A stretch of DNA of 64,000 nucleotides from Macrotrachela quadricornifera (GCA_022393335.1 JAJEKB010020545.1:32978-96977); one strand, 5' to 3'. Shown: positions 45,701-57,829, numbered from the stretch's first letter. A program made the numbers and translations. The notes: generated by a model from the letters alone, not told the origin.

Positions 45701-45778
45701 ACCATAGATCCATTAAATTATTCTTTAATTGAAAAAATTCAACAGAAAATATCAAATATACTTTTACATCTTATATGA
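42767..45778 (+). CDS. Mono-ADP-ribosyltransferase (R-S-E class) fused to a long TPR array, 1003 aa
   Basis: A single exon. Residues about 90-245 are an arginine-specific ART domain: R150 in 'IKVYRGQ', the S-T-S block at 177-179 in 'SFLSTSQN', and the E-x-E glutamates at about 229-231 in 'FSEEEEILF', giving the full R-S-E triad. From about residue 280 to the end runs a TPR array of the kinesin-light-chain type ('QCHHGLGKVHTIQGSYESAI', 'SQCYNDLGHIYFKQGHNSLA'). The second half degenerates into Asn/Tyr/Ile-rich repeats built on 'SFDQSLLYY'. There is no signal peptide. Such proteins transfer ADP-ribose from NAD+ to arginines, with TPRs presumably choosing the partner. The family is strongly expanded in bdelloids. 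The 3' half has extreme AT bias in its codons, unlike the ART part. It stops at TGA. Confidence 0.9.
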   Translation: MSENREERPRNIERADTMGTNVYSSTDNKSLHKSLNGEFIFYQLILGDILSGKDSFINNNSSLEKYFQPEDEKDKQIMIEFDTTYQPNKAIHWYTRESCIYKILNKALRTQNIGNITPFGLYIRDLNKQLFEEYKMYVSKQKTSTIKVYRGQLISKDEVNRLKSNKNQLISMNSFLSTSQNRAKALEFATSKPPPNDELTSILLEINVNLFLFNKPFADIKHLSAFSEEEEILFMLGCVFRLDNIIYDDKKKLWLANLTLCSHEDPDMIDFISTINEQLQGKNHLVSLGNYYIDILKYDNAEQHFQMILEKNLVNNSIDFAQCHHGLGKVHTIQGSYESAIEDFNKSLDYLLKDSSLNSHPLVSQCYNDLGHIYFKQGHNSLAFEIYEKALKTENNIPSITYTGLGHIHFYMKNYTMALESYQNSLDNQPRTACALIANSYIDIGNVYTAMSEKSKALQMYDKAIQFQAIDLPLDHPDLANSFNAAGVMHLKTNDENRALKLIDKAYQIQSNALPNNHPDFAITYQNYANVYMKKEDYKTAMFYYEKVLENQLKTLSSSHPSVVETNYNITNVHSKIDTHEERKDLENPPLKSSYKDMGDLSLNKFKLDTTKENLDEALCFYHKYLDDELKTKFYEDSSFIDVYENLGYIYYSKENFDQSLLYYSYLIDCHLRKIPFNQSMIDHAYTFIGQIYLKKKSFDQSLLYYHNNDNNNNFSINKHHHIDNIHFEKRHLDQTLNHFQSILNKKLKKYSENNPVLNNYYYILGRILYEKECFDQSLEYFFKLLNNELNIKSYNDSSLENIYNVIATIYYQQHNYNRSLIYFYKLIDSQLENKINKNVPIDHTYKMIGNIFLKKNFYQRKHEEINRKFDLYKTNKQFEQLHLNETLRYFKRLLQTNPNHYPLNDIHTIIANIYVEKHYFQCALNIFETIIDNQQIEHFTNKKLIARTYFMIGYVYAKQRLPNLALEYYKQSLYIYKTIDPLNYSLIEKIQQKISNILLHLI

Positions 45779-46734
45779 TAATCACATATTTTATTGAATA
45801 TATTTTAAACTATAATATCTGCGTTTTTTTTACGATGGTTTAATGTTAGCTTTTTAATAATATTAGTGTGCTTTTTTTTTAATTTCCAATAAAATGTATA
45901 TCGAAAGAAAATCTTGTTCTTTCAAATACTTTTAACCTTAGTACTACCATGTCCTTTTTTTTTGCATTTTATACGACTCAGAATGAGCTACTCAAACAAG
46001 TTACTATATCATCACCCGTTCTACCTCAAATTTTTCCCTCTAAGCTTACAATTTCTCTACATTTCTTGTAAAGCCTAAATCTGCCATTATGACTTTGTGT
46101 TAATTTACCCTCACACCCTACGTGATTTATTCTCAATAAAGATAGGCAAACAGAATTTTACTTTGCAACAAAAAAATTGTAAACATTGTTATCAATTCAA
46201 GAAATATGTTGGTGCCGATAGGTTGTGTTCTTTTGTGTTCACACATGTATCTTTCTTCATCTTTGAATTATTTCTCATTCTTATTATAAACAGATGAAGA
46301 GTCATTCGAGTGTTAACAAATCATTTAACAAGCTGACTAGAGTCAGATTGGAATATTGTCACGTAAGAGTAGAATGCTTGATTAGAACCAGCATGTGGGT
46401 ATGGATATGGATACTCACCCTCACCCTGAAAAAAACGCAGATCATTTGAATCGACACTTTATGTGATGCAAAAAAGAATGTCGTAATAGTTGATAAGAAC
46501 GATGAAAATCGATCATTCTTTGCTATGAATCATGAGACACAGTGGTAATCGCACAACGAGAAGTAAGTCTCTCCATTTCAATAAATACAACTGATTAAAG
46601 CAAACAAAAAATGTTGACACTTTTGCTCAGAATGTTACACTAGCGAATCAAAGTGATAAGTGTATTTTTACTAAGAAAACGCACGTGTCAATACGTTTTT
46701 TTTTGCGTCGACAATTCGGTGAAAAATACGTGCG
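45779..46734. other. Intergenic, no gene seen
   Basis: Spacer between two plus-strand genes. It contains 'ctcaccctcaccctgaa' near 46424, a motif recurring elsewhere in the window. Confidence 0.4.
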
Positions 46735-47851
46735 ATGTTGTCGACCTTCGAGATGCTACCAGATGAAATTATCATGATCATTGTGAAATATTCCGGTGAT
46801 GCTTTAAGTATATTTCAAACATATCTCGGGTTGAATGAACGCTTCAATCATATTCTTCTGGATAAACGTCTACATCTATTGACAGACGTTTTACACATTA
46901 ATCTACATCATGGAAGCTTCGATCATTACTACGATTCTCATGTATTTCGAAAGGTGTCAGAAGAATTGATCTCTATGAAACATTCGGTTACAGATCAACA
47001 ACTTCGTCAATATTTTCAAACATTAATTGTTTTCCACCTTAGACAACAATATACTAGATTCGGAGAAGAGTTTCGATTAAATACGGAAAATATTCAAAAT
47101 GTACGTAAGTGTTTTACCCATAAACAACTGTTAGTAGCGAATAACCAATTAACACAGATATTCAATAAATTACCATCGAATTCGTTATCGAAATGTGATA
47201 TCAAACGTATTGAATCTCTTATTTTTCAAAGAGGTGCTCGTCTCGAATGTCCTGATCATTACGTGAGTGATGATTTAAATCTGACGAAAGCGTTCAATAG
47301 GTTATTGTTTGCTCATATTGACAATACTCAATCTATCAGTCGAACACGTCTCAATAAACTTGTTCAATTGTTCAAACTATTCATTCATTCCAATCCTACA
47401 CTTTTAAAAATCGTGCTGACATAGGCGGTGGTGATGCCACTATGGATTATTTTCTATTTCTGGCGATTTATCAATTACAATGTATTCATTATTTAACATT
47501 CAATATTTCTATCAATATGAATTGTTATCGAGCGGTAATCAGAGGTAGGACAAATACAAGTATTACAAGTACAACTACAGGTACTTGTACTTGGATGGAG
47601 TACTTATACTTGTGCTTGACATAAATCTATTTTGCTCCACTTGTTTTTGTTCAACTCTGATGCGGCCATTCTAAACTAATGAAATCTCAGGGTCGTTTTT
47701 GTTGCTTTTGCACCACAGAAAAAATATTGTTGTCTACGGGGACTTTTGTTCGTCTCAACATCCTTTACCAAAATGGTCATAGAACCCTATTCACCAAATA
47801 CATAATAGTGAAGATAAGCTTTCTTGGAATCTAATTAGATCCTGAGTCAGA

Positions 47852-47937
47852 GGTAGGACAATCACAAGTACGGGCCCAAGTACAGTCATTCAAGTGCAAG
47901 TACAAGTACATGTACATGTACTTGCGTCCTTGTTCTA
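47852..47937. repeat. MITE-like copy of the CAGAGGTAGGACA terminus
   Basis: About 86 bp starting 'cagaggtaggacaatcacaa' and ending 'gtacttgcgtccttgttctag', with internal 'caagtac' and 'tacatgta' palindromes. It ends exactly where the readable Penelope-like RT begins, so it may have truncated that gene. No target duplication is visible. Confidence 0.55.
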
Positions 47938-49195
47938 GCTGCTAAGGATTATCCTAAAGCAACAACTCTATTCTGTACATTTGATATCACAGATTTATAT
48001 ACAATTTTACCACAAGAAGAAGCACTTAATACTCTAATGGAATTTCTTACATATTTCGGTTATAATAAAGTAAAAGGCATTCCACTTGATACTATTCGAA
48101 AATTGGCTCGTATTGTAATAGAAGAAAATGATTTCATTTACGAAAACAAATACTATAAAAAGATTGTTGATGGTGCAATGGATCCACCATTTACCTTAAC
48201 ATTGGCTAATATATTTATGTGAAAATGGGAGAGAGCACTTGTTCGTTAACAAATGGCAGCAAATGAAATCTATGGCAGGTAACTTTTCATAATCTATGAA
48301 GTATTTAATATGTTTCCTCTATTATTGAGAGGTATATTGATGATATCTTTTTAACTTCAAATGAATCATTAGAAACCTTACATCAAATGTTAAATCAAGC
48401 CAATAATTTGCATCCGAACATAAAATTAACTCATCAAATTGGTAAAAATTTACCATTTCTTGATGTTTTCATACAAAATCAAGTTGGTATACTTACAACA
48501 TCAGTGTATCATAAAGAAGCAGCTGAGTCATATGTACTACCATTTAAATCAGATCATCAACGTCATGTTTTCAAAAATATTATTCGAACAGCTCTTGCTC
48601 GTGCAATTCGATATTCGTTAACATTCAGCACATTTGAAAATGAACTACGACACATTAAATCGAAGCTACTTTGCAATGGGTAAGATATCAATATTAATAA
48701 ACACATTTTATTGACTAGTATCTCTTTAGCTATCCCCCAAGATATATCTATATCAGATTCAAAGAATTCTTCGCACAATTCTATAACACATCGTTAGTTG
48801 TGGTCACACCTGAAAATGAAAAACAGTTTTCTACTATCCGATCAAAACTACTTTATCAATCAACGACCATGGAAAAACGTACACAATCGAGAATCGATGC
48901 AGATAAGATTCATCAAAACGACGAAGAGAAAACTAGTACAAACCAACACGAAACAACTGTATTTCAAAAAAAATATGAACGTCAACTCATCGTTCACTAT
49001 ACACATGAGCAACGTCTGACAGCCACAAAAAAAGATGTACAAAACATATGGAATAAAACATTTTCCACAACACTGGTCATAGGAACAAAATTAATGGTCG
49101 GTAATCGCAATAGTAAAAACAATACAAAGGAAATGGTTTCCAAACGTTCATCAAAAGAATCATACCAAAACAAGCAAAACAGTAACATGCCCTAA
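47938..49195 (+). pseudogene. Penelope-like (Athena-type) reverse transcriptase, 5'-truncated, intron-containing, broken
   Basis: The reading starts at the RT palm motif 'FCTFDITDLYTILPQEEA'. It continues to 'PPFTLTLANIFM', then an in-frame TGA at a usual tryptophan and a TAA shortly after. An intron of about 50 bp (about 48281-48330) precedes the catalytic 'RYIDDIFLTS' (YxDD box). A second intron (about 48680-48729) splits 'SKLLCNG' from 'YPPRYIYIRFKEFF'. The C-terminal part ('KKYERQLIVHYTHEQRL', 'GTKLMVGNRN') is the basic tail typical of these elements, and there is no GIY-YIG endonuclease. Penelope-like elements are known to retain introns, and endonuclease-less Athena elements are known from bdelloid telomeres. 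This copy has lost the N-terminal half and carries stops. Confidence 0.85.
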
Positions 49196-49343
49196 AAAAC
49201 TTAATACTTCATTTCATCGTTCTAAGATTTGTCAATCATACAAAAAACTAATAAATAAATAAAAAAATACATAACAAAAACGAAACGCGTCATGGTTTGC
49301 TTTGACTCACCATCACGCTCACCCTCAGCCACTCCCACTCCTC

Positions 49344-49571
49344 TTTGTTCCGGAACGTCATCCAGCTGCGTTTCTTTCGTTTGGCGTTGAACCTCAAAAT
49401 TGTGTAGGAATGAGATTTACTTTGGTGGAACTAAAAATGTGTCTAGCACGTCTTCTGCATACATACACCATTTTAACAGGAGATAATATTGAACAAGGTA
49501 TGATTCGACGAGAAACGCCCATCATTGCACTCAGGGCTATCTATGTTAAACTTCAACAACGAACAAACTAA
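49344..49571 (+). pseudogene. Cytochrome P450 last-exon fragment
   Basis: About 75 codons to a TAA. 'RHPAAFLSFGVEPQNCVGMR' then 'FTLVELKMCLARLL' is the haem-binding loop and L helix of a P450 (family FxxGxxxCxGxRFAxxExK), with the haem-ligand cysteine present; the loop has VEPQN where CYP3-like proteins have AGPRN. No I-helix or ExxR is found upstream, which is C-rich repeat. It is an isolated exon carried within the composite segment and not a working enzyme. Confidence 0.8.
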
Positions 49572-49767
49572 TCAAACATTTGATTTTAAATAAATAAATA
49601 TTTTTAATATCTATATTCATGCAAATAGGTGTCAAATAAAAGTATAACTGATTCAATGTATACATTCAAAACCAAAACTGATCTATGCGGCACCTTGACA
49701 GGTCAAGCAATAATCTTTACATTTATATGTTTTTTCTCATTCTTATCTTTTTACATCATTCTTTTTA

Positions 49768-49989
49768 TTGCTATGTGATGAATGTAACACTCGGAAGTGC
49801 TTACATGATAGGTGTAATGAAGATATTGAAGCAGAAGCTACATTATTAATGCAATGCGTTATACAACACACCATAAGAAGAATATGCAAGGTATGCACTC
49901 GTGCTAGGCGGGGTATCACTTGTATAGATAAAAGAAATAAAATAGATCATCCTAAAGAAGGGAAGGATGACGGATGCTTGATAAAATAA
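49768..49989 (+). other. Unassigned 73-codon cysteine-containing open frame
   Basis: The frame contains 'LCDECNTRKCLHDRC' and 'RICKVCTRARRGITC', a pattern of paired cysteines that could bind metal, followed by a charged tail that runs into a homopurine tract. No family is recognised. It sits between the P450 fragment and the GFA gene and may be a fragment of a transposon-encoded zinc-binding protein. Confidence 0.25.
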
Positions 49990-50103
49990 TAGTAAGAAGA
50001 AAGGAAAAAAGAAAGAAAGGAAAAAAAGAAAGAGAAAGAGAAAAAAAAGAGAAAGACCAAAAAGAAAAAAGGAAGAAACGAGAAAAGAGACAAGAGAGAC
50101 GAT
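49990..50103 (+). repeat. Homopurine (A/G) tract of about 110 bp
   Basis: Almost uninterrupted A and G on the plus strand, low in sequence complexity. On both sides there are direct repeats of 'ctcattct(t/c)at...acatcattctt' (about 49733-49767, 50200-50217 and 50223-50257), suggesting replication slippage or an old tandem duplication here. Confidence 0.7.
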
Positions 50104-50328
50104 TAATGTGTTCTTTCCTTTGCTAGGGCATTATTTACTTCAGTAAATAATATCCAATTCGAGAGTAGCGAGTCATGCGTCTTTATATCTGTTTACATCA
50201 TTCTTTCCATTTCTATGGTTTTTTTCTCATTCTCATGTCTTTACATCATTCTTTCCATTCTATTTTTTTGCTTTTATCATTTATTTTCACATGAAAAAAA
50301 AGAAATAATACTTGTTTACAATCACAAA

Positions 50329-50844
50329 ATGGATGCTCGCACACCACTTCATACTGGTGGTTGTCAATGTGGTGCAATTCGCTATTCTATATTTGCACAT
50401 CCTTCCGGACCTACTTACATCTGTCATTGTCGTATGTGTCAGAAAGCGCTCGGCTCTCCGTTTGGCGTTTTTGTTGGTATTAACTTGACAGACTTCCAAT
50501 GGACACGTGGCTCTGCTGCTTTATTTGAAAGTTCATCGATTGTTTTTCGTCTCTTCTGTTCTGGATGTGGTACTCCTCTGGCATGGCAACGCAAACAAAG
50601 ATCAATTATCTATATATGTCTAGGTACTTTTGATCAACCACAACAATTTGGTAAACCACAGAGGCAGATTGGAGTAGAAAGTTGTCTTGGAGAGTGGGCT
50701 CTTTTACAGAATGTTGATAAAGAGACAACTGATCAAGTAATAAAAGACAAGGTGATTAGTTATCAGCATCCAGATAAAGAGACAAATGAAGTGGAATGGC
50801 AACATATGTCAAAGAGCAAGTCGACCGAGAGTCAATCAAAATAA
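50329..50844 (+). CDS. GFA-domain (glutathione-dependent formaldehyde-activating enzyme/CENP-V-like) protein, 171 aa
   Basis: A single exon with the GFA zinc-ligand cysteines in order: 'GGCQCGAIRY' (C12, C14), 'YICHCRMCQKALGSPFG', and 'FCSGCGTPLAW', then 'IYICLGTFDQP' and the terminal 'HPDKETNEVEW'. The length fits the family. The domain binds structural zinc and in bacteria some members condense glutathione with formaldehyde; many homologues have other or unknown roles. The frame is open upstream to 50215, but those residues are low-complexity, so ATG 50329 next to the domain is preferred. It is the only apparently intact gene in the composite segment. Relatives are common in bacteria and fungi, so transfer is possible but unproven. 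Confidence 0.85.
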   Translation: MDARTPLHTGGCQCGAIRYSIFAHPSGPTYICHCRMCQKALGSPFGVFVGINLTDFQWTRGSAALFESSSIVFRLFCSGCGTPLAWQRKQRSIIYICLGTFDQPQQFGKPQRQIGVESCLGEWALLQNVDKETTDQVIKDKVISYQHPDKETNEVEWQHMSKSKSTESQSK

Positions 50845-51136
50845 CGAATTGTTTGGTTGTTGAAGAAACTACAAGGTTACTCTGTCAAAAAAAGACATCA
50901 TAACTTTCATAGCTTTATTCTTCTTTTCTTTGATAGTTTTATACTGTAGGTGAGGGTGATTGATATTCTTTCTGAAGGTTTAAGCATATTGAATTATGTA
51001 TTTTTATTTTTCAATTCGCAATATCTATTGATAGTTCTGCATGATACATACACAACATTATTAGAAAAATAGTTTGAATAATATATTGTTTTCTTTTTTT
51101 TCACTTATGATTACTCCTCTTCTCTTTATCGGTCGA

Positions 51137-52805
<1,669 letters not shown>

Positions 52806-53401
52806 GATGTAATGTGCAAATTTTCCTCTTCTTATCGATACCTTTAATATTTATACATTTTATTGATAGTAGCGGCAAAGAAACTTTGAAAATTTGTTAC
52901 CGAAATAATCCAAATATTATGGGTACACTTGAATTCTTTTAAAATACCCGTTGAATGTCAATTAAAGGTCGCATGATTGCAAAACTGTTTGAAACTTTCG
53001 AAATGTTAAAAATATGTCATATTTATGGCCATTAGCAAAGTTCTATAACCTTTATATATTATGAAAAAGAGAGAGAGTCCGCCAGATACTGTTCTATGTG
53101 ACTAGTCTCTTCAGACAGATTAGTGTTGTCAAATTTTGTTGTTGATACTTGTCGTTGCCATAGAATATCTAGAAAATATTTAATATCCGATACGTTTTTG
53201 CAAGTCTGATCAATTTGTACGCTTATGAGGAAACTACCCTTTGAATATTCACTATTCTGACAACAAAAGAATATAGTTTTTAGGAGACTCTAAAAATGGC
53301 GAGATCTCTCTGTAGGCAAAACCGAAATTGATTAAAAAATCTCGTAAGACCACCGTTAAGTAGTCCAGATTTTTCGTTAATTAGTGAGAATAGACAGCAG
53401 A

Positions 53402-53757
53402 ATGAGTCGAGTTATTCGAAATGAAAGGTCCTCACCCGACCTTCCGCACACACCACCCGGGCTACCAGCACCTCCGGTACTGAGCTCCCACCAGCTACAA
53501 CAGTAGCAGACGAGCGGTCTACACCAACGGAACAAGATCCACCGTACAGAAGAACCACCACTTCAGTCATTTCAAAAGATATAACATGAGAGAGATTAGA
53601 TTTTATAAATTTTCCGATAATTCCGATTGAGTGCGTGCATCATTTTGACATTTATAAAGTTGAGCCGAGTGTTGAAAATATTTTAGCACATAGAGAATTT
53701 TTAGAAAAGAAAAGAGAACAGCAAAAGAAAGAGATACTTAGGGCATACCAAAAGTAG
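53402..53757 (+). pseudogene. Unassigned coding-like fragment: proline-rich start and basic helical end
   Basis: Two overlapping frames look coding. The first opens at ATG 53402 and gives 'SSPDLPHTPPGLPAPPVLSS'. The second continues with '...PPYRRTTTSVISKDIT', an in-frame TGA, 'RLDFINFPIIPIECVHHFDI' and a charged 'EKKREQQKKEILRAYQK', ending at TAG 53755-53757. A frameshift near 53510 and the TGA mark it as broken. GC content is higher than the surroundings. I do not recognise the family; a transposable-element protein is possible from context. Confidence 0.35.
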
Positions 53758-53939
53758 TGAGAGTTCCAATTTTTTCTCCAAAGTAAACTTTAAGAAATCT
53801 TCTTTTTATGCAGTCTGATAGAGAATAAAAGGCTCTATCTTTCTATGCTATTTGATAATACTTCAACTAGTATTATGATATTCAATTATTTATAAAACCT
53901 ATTTTGGCACAATATGTGCTGGTTGTAACTGATGATAAT

Positions 53940-54344
53940 TTATTTTTCAACATGTTTCATCCTCTCTTTTTCTTTTGATTCTTCTTCTTTGTTTTGTTTC
54001 ATCAAATGTTCGAAGTAGTCACCATTATTGTCTACACACAATTGTATTCTTTCAATCCATTTATCGAATGTTTTTCTATATTCTTCTTTATTTAAAGAGT
54101 CCATGAAGTTGGATATGGCACGATACAACGATACTGAATTGTTTTGATCGCTCAGATTTTCTTTGATGAAGTCGAATAACCAAAAATCACATGGTGATAA
54201 ATCGGGAGAATTAGGCGGGTGTGGGATTATTGTGATCCCTTCATAATCGAGATAATTCGATACTTTGTGATGGATATGTGGTTTTTCGTTATCATGATGG
54301 AGTTTAATACATTGAACCCTACATGAAGGCCTTTGCCTTCTAAT
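53940..54344 (-). pseudogene. Mariner transposase C-terminal half
   Basis: The frame carries 'LHHDNEKPHIHHKVSNYL', with the second catalytic Asp, and 'HPPNSPDLSPCDFWLF', with the third Asp of the mariner DD34D triad. It then has 'NKEEYRKTFDKWIERIQLC' and 'NNGDYFEHLMKQ', the usual mariner C-terminus, and stops at 53940. The N-terminal half is missing: the readable homology ends where the 46-bp hAT-like terminus begins at 54345. Confidence 0.85.
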
Positions 54345-55161
54345 CAAAGGTAGGACAAGTACAAGTACATGTACTTGCGTCCTTGCTCTGGCGGTAATCG
54401 ATCTAGCGCTGTTTATTTTACAATGTCGGAAACAGATGGTCACCGAACATGATTGGTGTGATTTGATGGTGTTGGAAATATTGTCTAAATTGGTGCATTC
54501 GAAGACATCTCACGTTGAGGATGAATTATTTATTCAGACCAGTCAAGTAGAAGTAATGAGAATCCTATTGAAGGAAGGCATTGCACGAGCAAGTACTTAT
54601 AAAGAACTATTATGTGATATTATCGAACGAACTGTACAAAATTTAATCAAGAAGAATCGTCTCGATCTGATCTTGCTGATTTTTGATCATTATGACTGTG
54701 TGCAGAATATCTTTAGCAATTTTGATAAAAATCGACTAGTCATCAATCAGATGACTAAAGATCGATCAAGACGAAAAATATTCGAGATATTGATGGAGAA
54801 AAGAATTTTTCCCAGTTGGTTTATCGACAAACGTTTAGTATTCACTCTGTTACAAAAGAAGGAACGTCGATTACTAGAAAAATTATTAACATTATCATCA
54901 TCTCTAATTACTCAATTGGATGACGATGGAAATAATCTTTTGCTTCAACTCTGTCTCAATGTTAGAGGTTGTCGACATCGAATAGTCGAATTACTTCTAC
55001 GCATGGGATGTGATCCGCAACATCGCAATTGTAAAGGAGAAGATTTTCTAAATGCAATACAATTGAATCGAAATCAAAAACTATTGAACGAATTAGTTCA
55101 ACGAGAAGTAATCAATATTACTGATGTATCCGGAGAGCGACAGATTATAGTTGCTAAGTAA

Positions 55162-56713
55162 AGTTTAGATAGAACGCTTCTTTCTAACATCCTGATATAT
55201 ATGTCTTATGCTTAAATGACTATCCTCTTCAATTATTAACTTAATATGATAAAAAAAAAGTAGCAATCTAGTGATAATTCCATATACATCTAGAGCCATA
55301 GAGATTTATGACGTAAATAATTTTTACTTGACAATCAAAACGAAATTGAATTGAAGATATAACATTCATATCAGAATATACGATTTTATCATATCAATTA
55401 TATCAAAATAATTTTGTTATCTGAAGATGTGGATGTGAAGGTGAGTAGGAACATCTTTTCGATGCCTAAATAGACTTATACACTCTATGTAAATGATTTC
55501 TACCTTTATATTTTGTAGTATGTTCACGATATTGATATGTTAATTATTTTTTAAACGAGGGGTGCGCATAAGAAGGCGAATCGGTTCACCAGGGCTTTCT
55601 ATAGCAAAAACATATTGAATCATTTACCAATTGATAGAGCACATTGAGACGAGCATTTTGGTACCAAATTTATAGGGTTTTATTCGACATTATGAATCTT
55701 TAGACCATTTTCCCTTGCATGATAAGATCTAATTCGGATTCTAAATAAATATATATGTAAAGATCACATTTTAACTATGGATTATATAGATTTTTATTCA
55801 GACTTTTATGGTATATACAAACCATCAATTGACTGTTTGATTTGGCTAGATATATACTATACAAACTATAATCATTTTTGAACTTTCCAAGTGATATTTC
55901 AATATAAAAGTTAAGATAGTCAGAATTGTAGTTTTCTTATATTGCAAATTAAAAAAAATATGCCCACTAGACCAATAGAAGGCATTTATATTGTCGAACT
56001 ACGATCTATAAGACTCTATTCAAGACTTTTCCAAAATTGTATCCAATAATTTATTTTAGATTCATATTTTATATATAAGAAAAAGTTATTTTAGAACTTC
56101 CTAAACATATATTAAAGTTTCTTCAAATCGATATTTATTGTATGAGTAGCTCTCAACATATCACATATTTTGTTGTTAAAGATATACTTGATAATATATT
56201 ACAATAACACCTAATTATAATCAATAATCATCCAAGAATACTTGTCATAAAAACAGTTTCCAATGAAAGTGATAGAAATGCTTTAAACATGCCGATTCTT
56301 TCGAAAAGCTATTCAACTTTATTCGATTGATCATGAATATCGATATAAAAAGTGTACAGATAAATGTAAATAGTTTCTTCTTTCATTCAAAATTACAGGT
56401 GGTGTCGCATAGGTTAACGATACATCAACTCTATTAAAATACACAAAATAAAATCAAAATTATCAAATTTTAATTGGAGTTTTTCAACTGACATTGATAA
56501 CTATCAGTATTGAAGCAGGTGTAATCAATTGTATTATAACAACCTAGTTTGTTTCTACTTTATTTGTTCATTCTGTTCTCAATTTTGCCTTTATAGGTAT
56601 AATGTGGTCATCTACCAAGATTTTCTTGAACTACAGCCTCAACTGCATATTGGCCCAATTTTATTTCATACTCTTAATTCAAAATGAAGGACTCTTCTAC
56701 GTGAGGTCAGATT
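55162..56713. other. Intergenic, no gene seen
   Basis: About 1.5 kb of AT-rich DNA. A 37-bp block near 55494-55530 ('...gtagtatgttcacgat') recurs near 59266-59302. Confidence 0.4.
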
Positions 56714-57829
56714 TTATGGTGAATATAGTTCACAGCTATGAAATAAACGCTCTAGATTCCTTCCACCACAAACTAATACTTCTCCTGTTTTCGGAAGTAG
56801 AGTAGCAGTATGCCAATACCGACCCACGGACATATTGGCTGCTTGGATGAATATGTTCGTTAATGGATTGTATATTTCACACGATGCCAGACCATCGTTG
56901 TGCGATCCACCCGTAAATAGAACTCGTCCATCAAGGAGAAGAGTAGCTGTATGATCTTTTCGATCTTGCAACGTTGTTCCATTGCCGACAAAAGTAAGCG
57001 TTGGCACGTCGAATAAGTCAAATGTACCATTACTAACAAAGAGAATTGACTCAATCGAAGGAATATAAGTGGCTGTGTGGAATACTCGCGTAGCTGACAT
57101 ACGTGGTGAGAGAGGAATGAAACGATTTAACCTGCTGTTATATAGTATTAGAGTGTTCAGACAATCGCCATTATGTTTGCATCCACCAGCAATAATAGCG
57201 TGTCCATTGGGTAGAGTTGTTGCCGTGTGGAACTGTCGAGGTTCCGGCATAGAATTGTTTACTGGATGAAACGTTCCATTTATGACATCAAAAACATCAC
57301 CTGAAGCCAGCCACTCTTCGTCACTGCCGCCAACCAGTAATACCTTTGTTGAATTATTGATCTGAATTATGGACGATGTATGACGACAGCGACATACACT
57401 CATTTTGACTGTTCTTTTAACCATGTTAGATTGAGGATCATAGAGATCAGCTATGCAGTCATCATCTTCACGAATAAAATGACGAGTATTGAAGATTACT
57501 CCGCTTCCAGCAATAAGAACTAGTCCATTAGAAAGAAGATCAGCCGAGTGGTCAGATCGCGTGACAGTCATGTCTCCTTGATGTATGATTGAACCATTTG
57601 ACGCCAAGAAGACGTCTATTGACCGAAGAGCAGAGCCACCAGTGATAAGGACGATATTCATTCCATTGATAAAAGTGCTTCTATGGAGCATTCTTTCAGT
57701 TGTCATGTCATCTGCATGCCTCCAGTAGTCACCCGTGGAGGAAAGTTTTTTAGAATTAATCAATGATGTTGAAGCATCCAACACAGGGAACAACACGAAC
57801 AGCACCGCAAAGAAACATGCTTGAAGCAT
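56714..57829 (-). CDS. Secreted Kelch-repeat protein, 371 aa, intronless
   Basis: Residues 1-19 are a signal peptide ('MLQACFFAVLFVLFPVLDAS'). The rest is six or so Kelch-type beta-propeller blades in the galactose-oxidase arrangement, with recurring 'R..HTAT.L..G..L..GG' units: 'RQFHTATTLPNGHAIIAGG', 'RKDHTATLLLDGRVLFTGG' and 'RYWHTATLLPKTGEVLVCGG', plus 'SCEIYNPLTN' strands. The galactose-oxidase copper ligands and Tyr-Cys pair are not evident, so it is probably a binding protein and not an oxidase. It has many N-glycosylation sites (NxS/T). The frame is clean. Confidence 0.88.
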   Translation of the reverse strand: MLQACFFAVLFVLFPVLDASTSLINSKKLSSTGDYWRHADDMTTERMLHRSTFINGMNIVLITGGSALRSIDVFLASNGSIIHQGDMTVTRSDHSADLLSNGLVLIAGSGVIFNTRHFIREDDDCIADLYDPQSNMVKRTVKMSVCRCRHTSSIIQINNSTKVLLVGGSDEEWLASGDVFDVINGTFHPVNNSMPEPRQFHTATTLPNGHAIIAGGCKHNGDCLNTLILYNSRLNRFIPLSPRMSATRVFHTATYIPSIESILFVSNGTFDLFDVPTLTFVGNGTTLQDRKDHTATLLLDGRVLFTGGSHNDGLASCEIYNPLTNIFIQAANMSVGRYWHTATLLPKTGEVLVCGGRNLERLFHSCELYSP

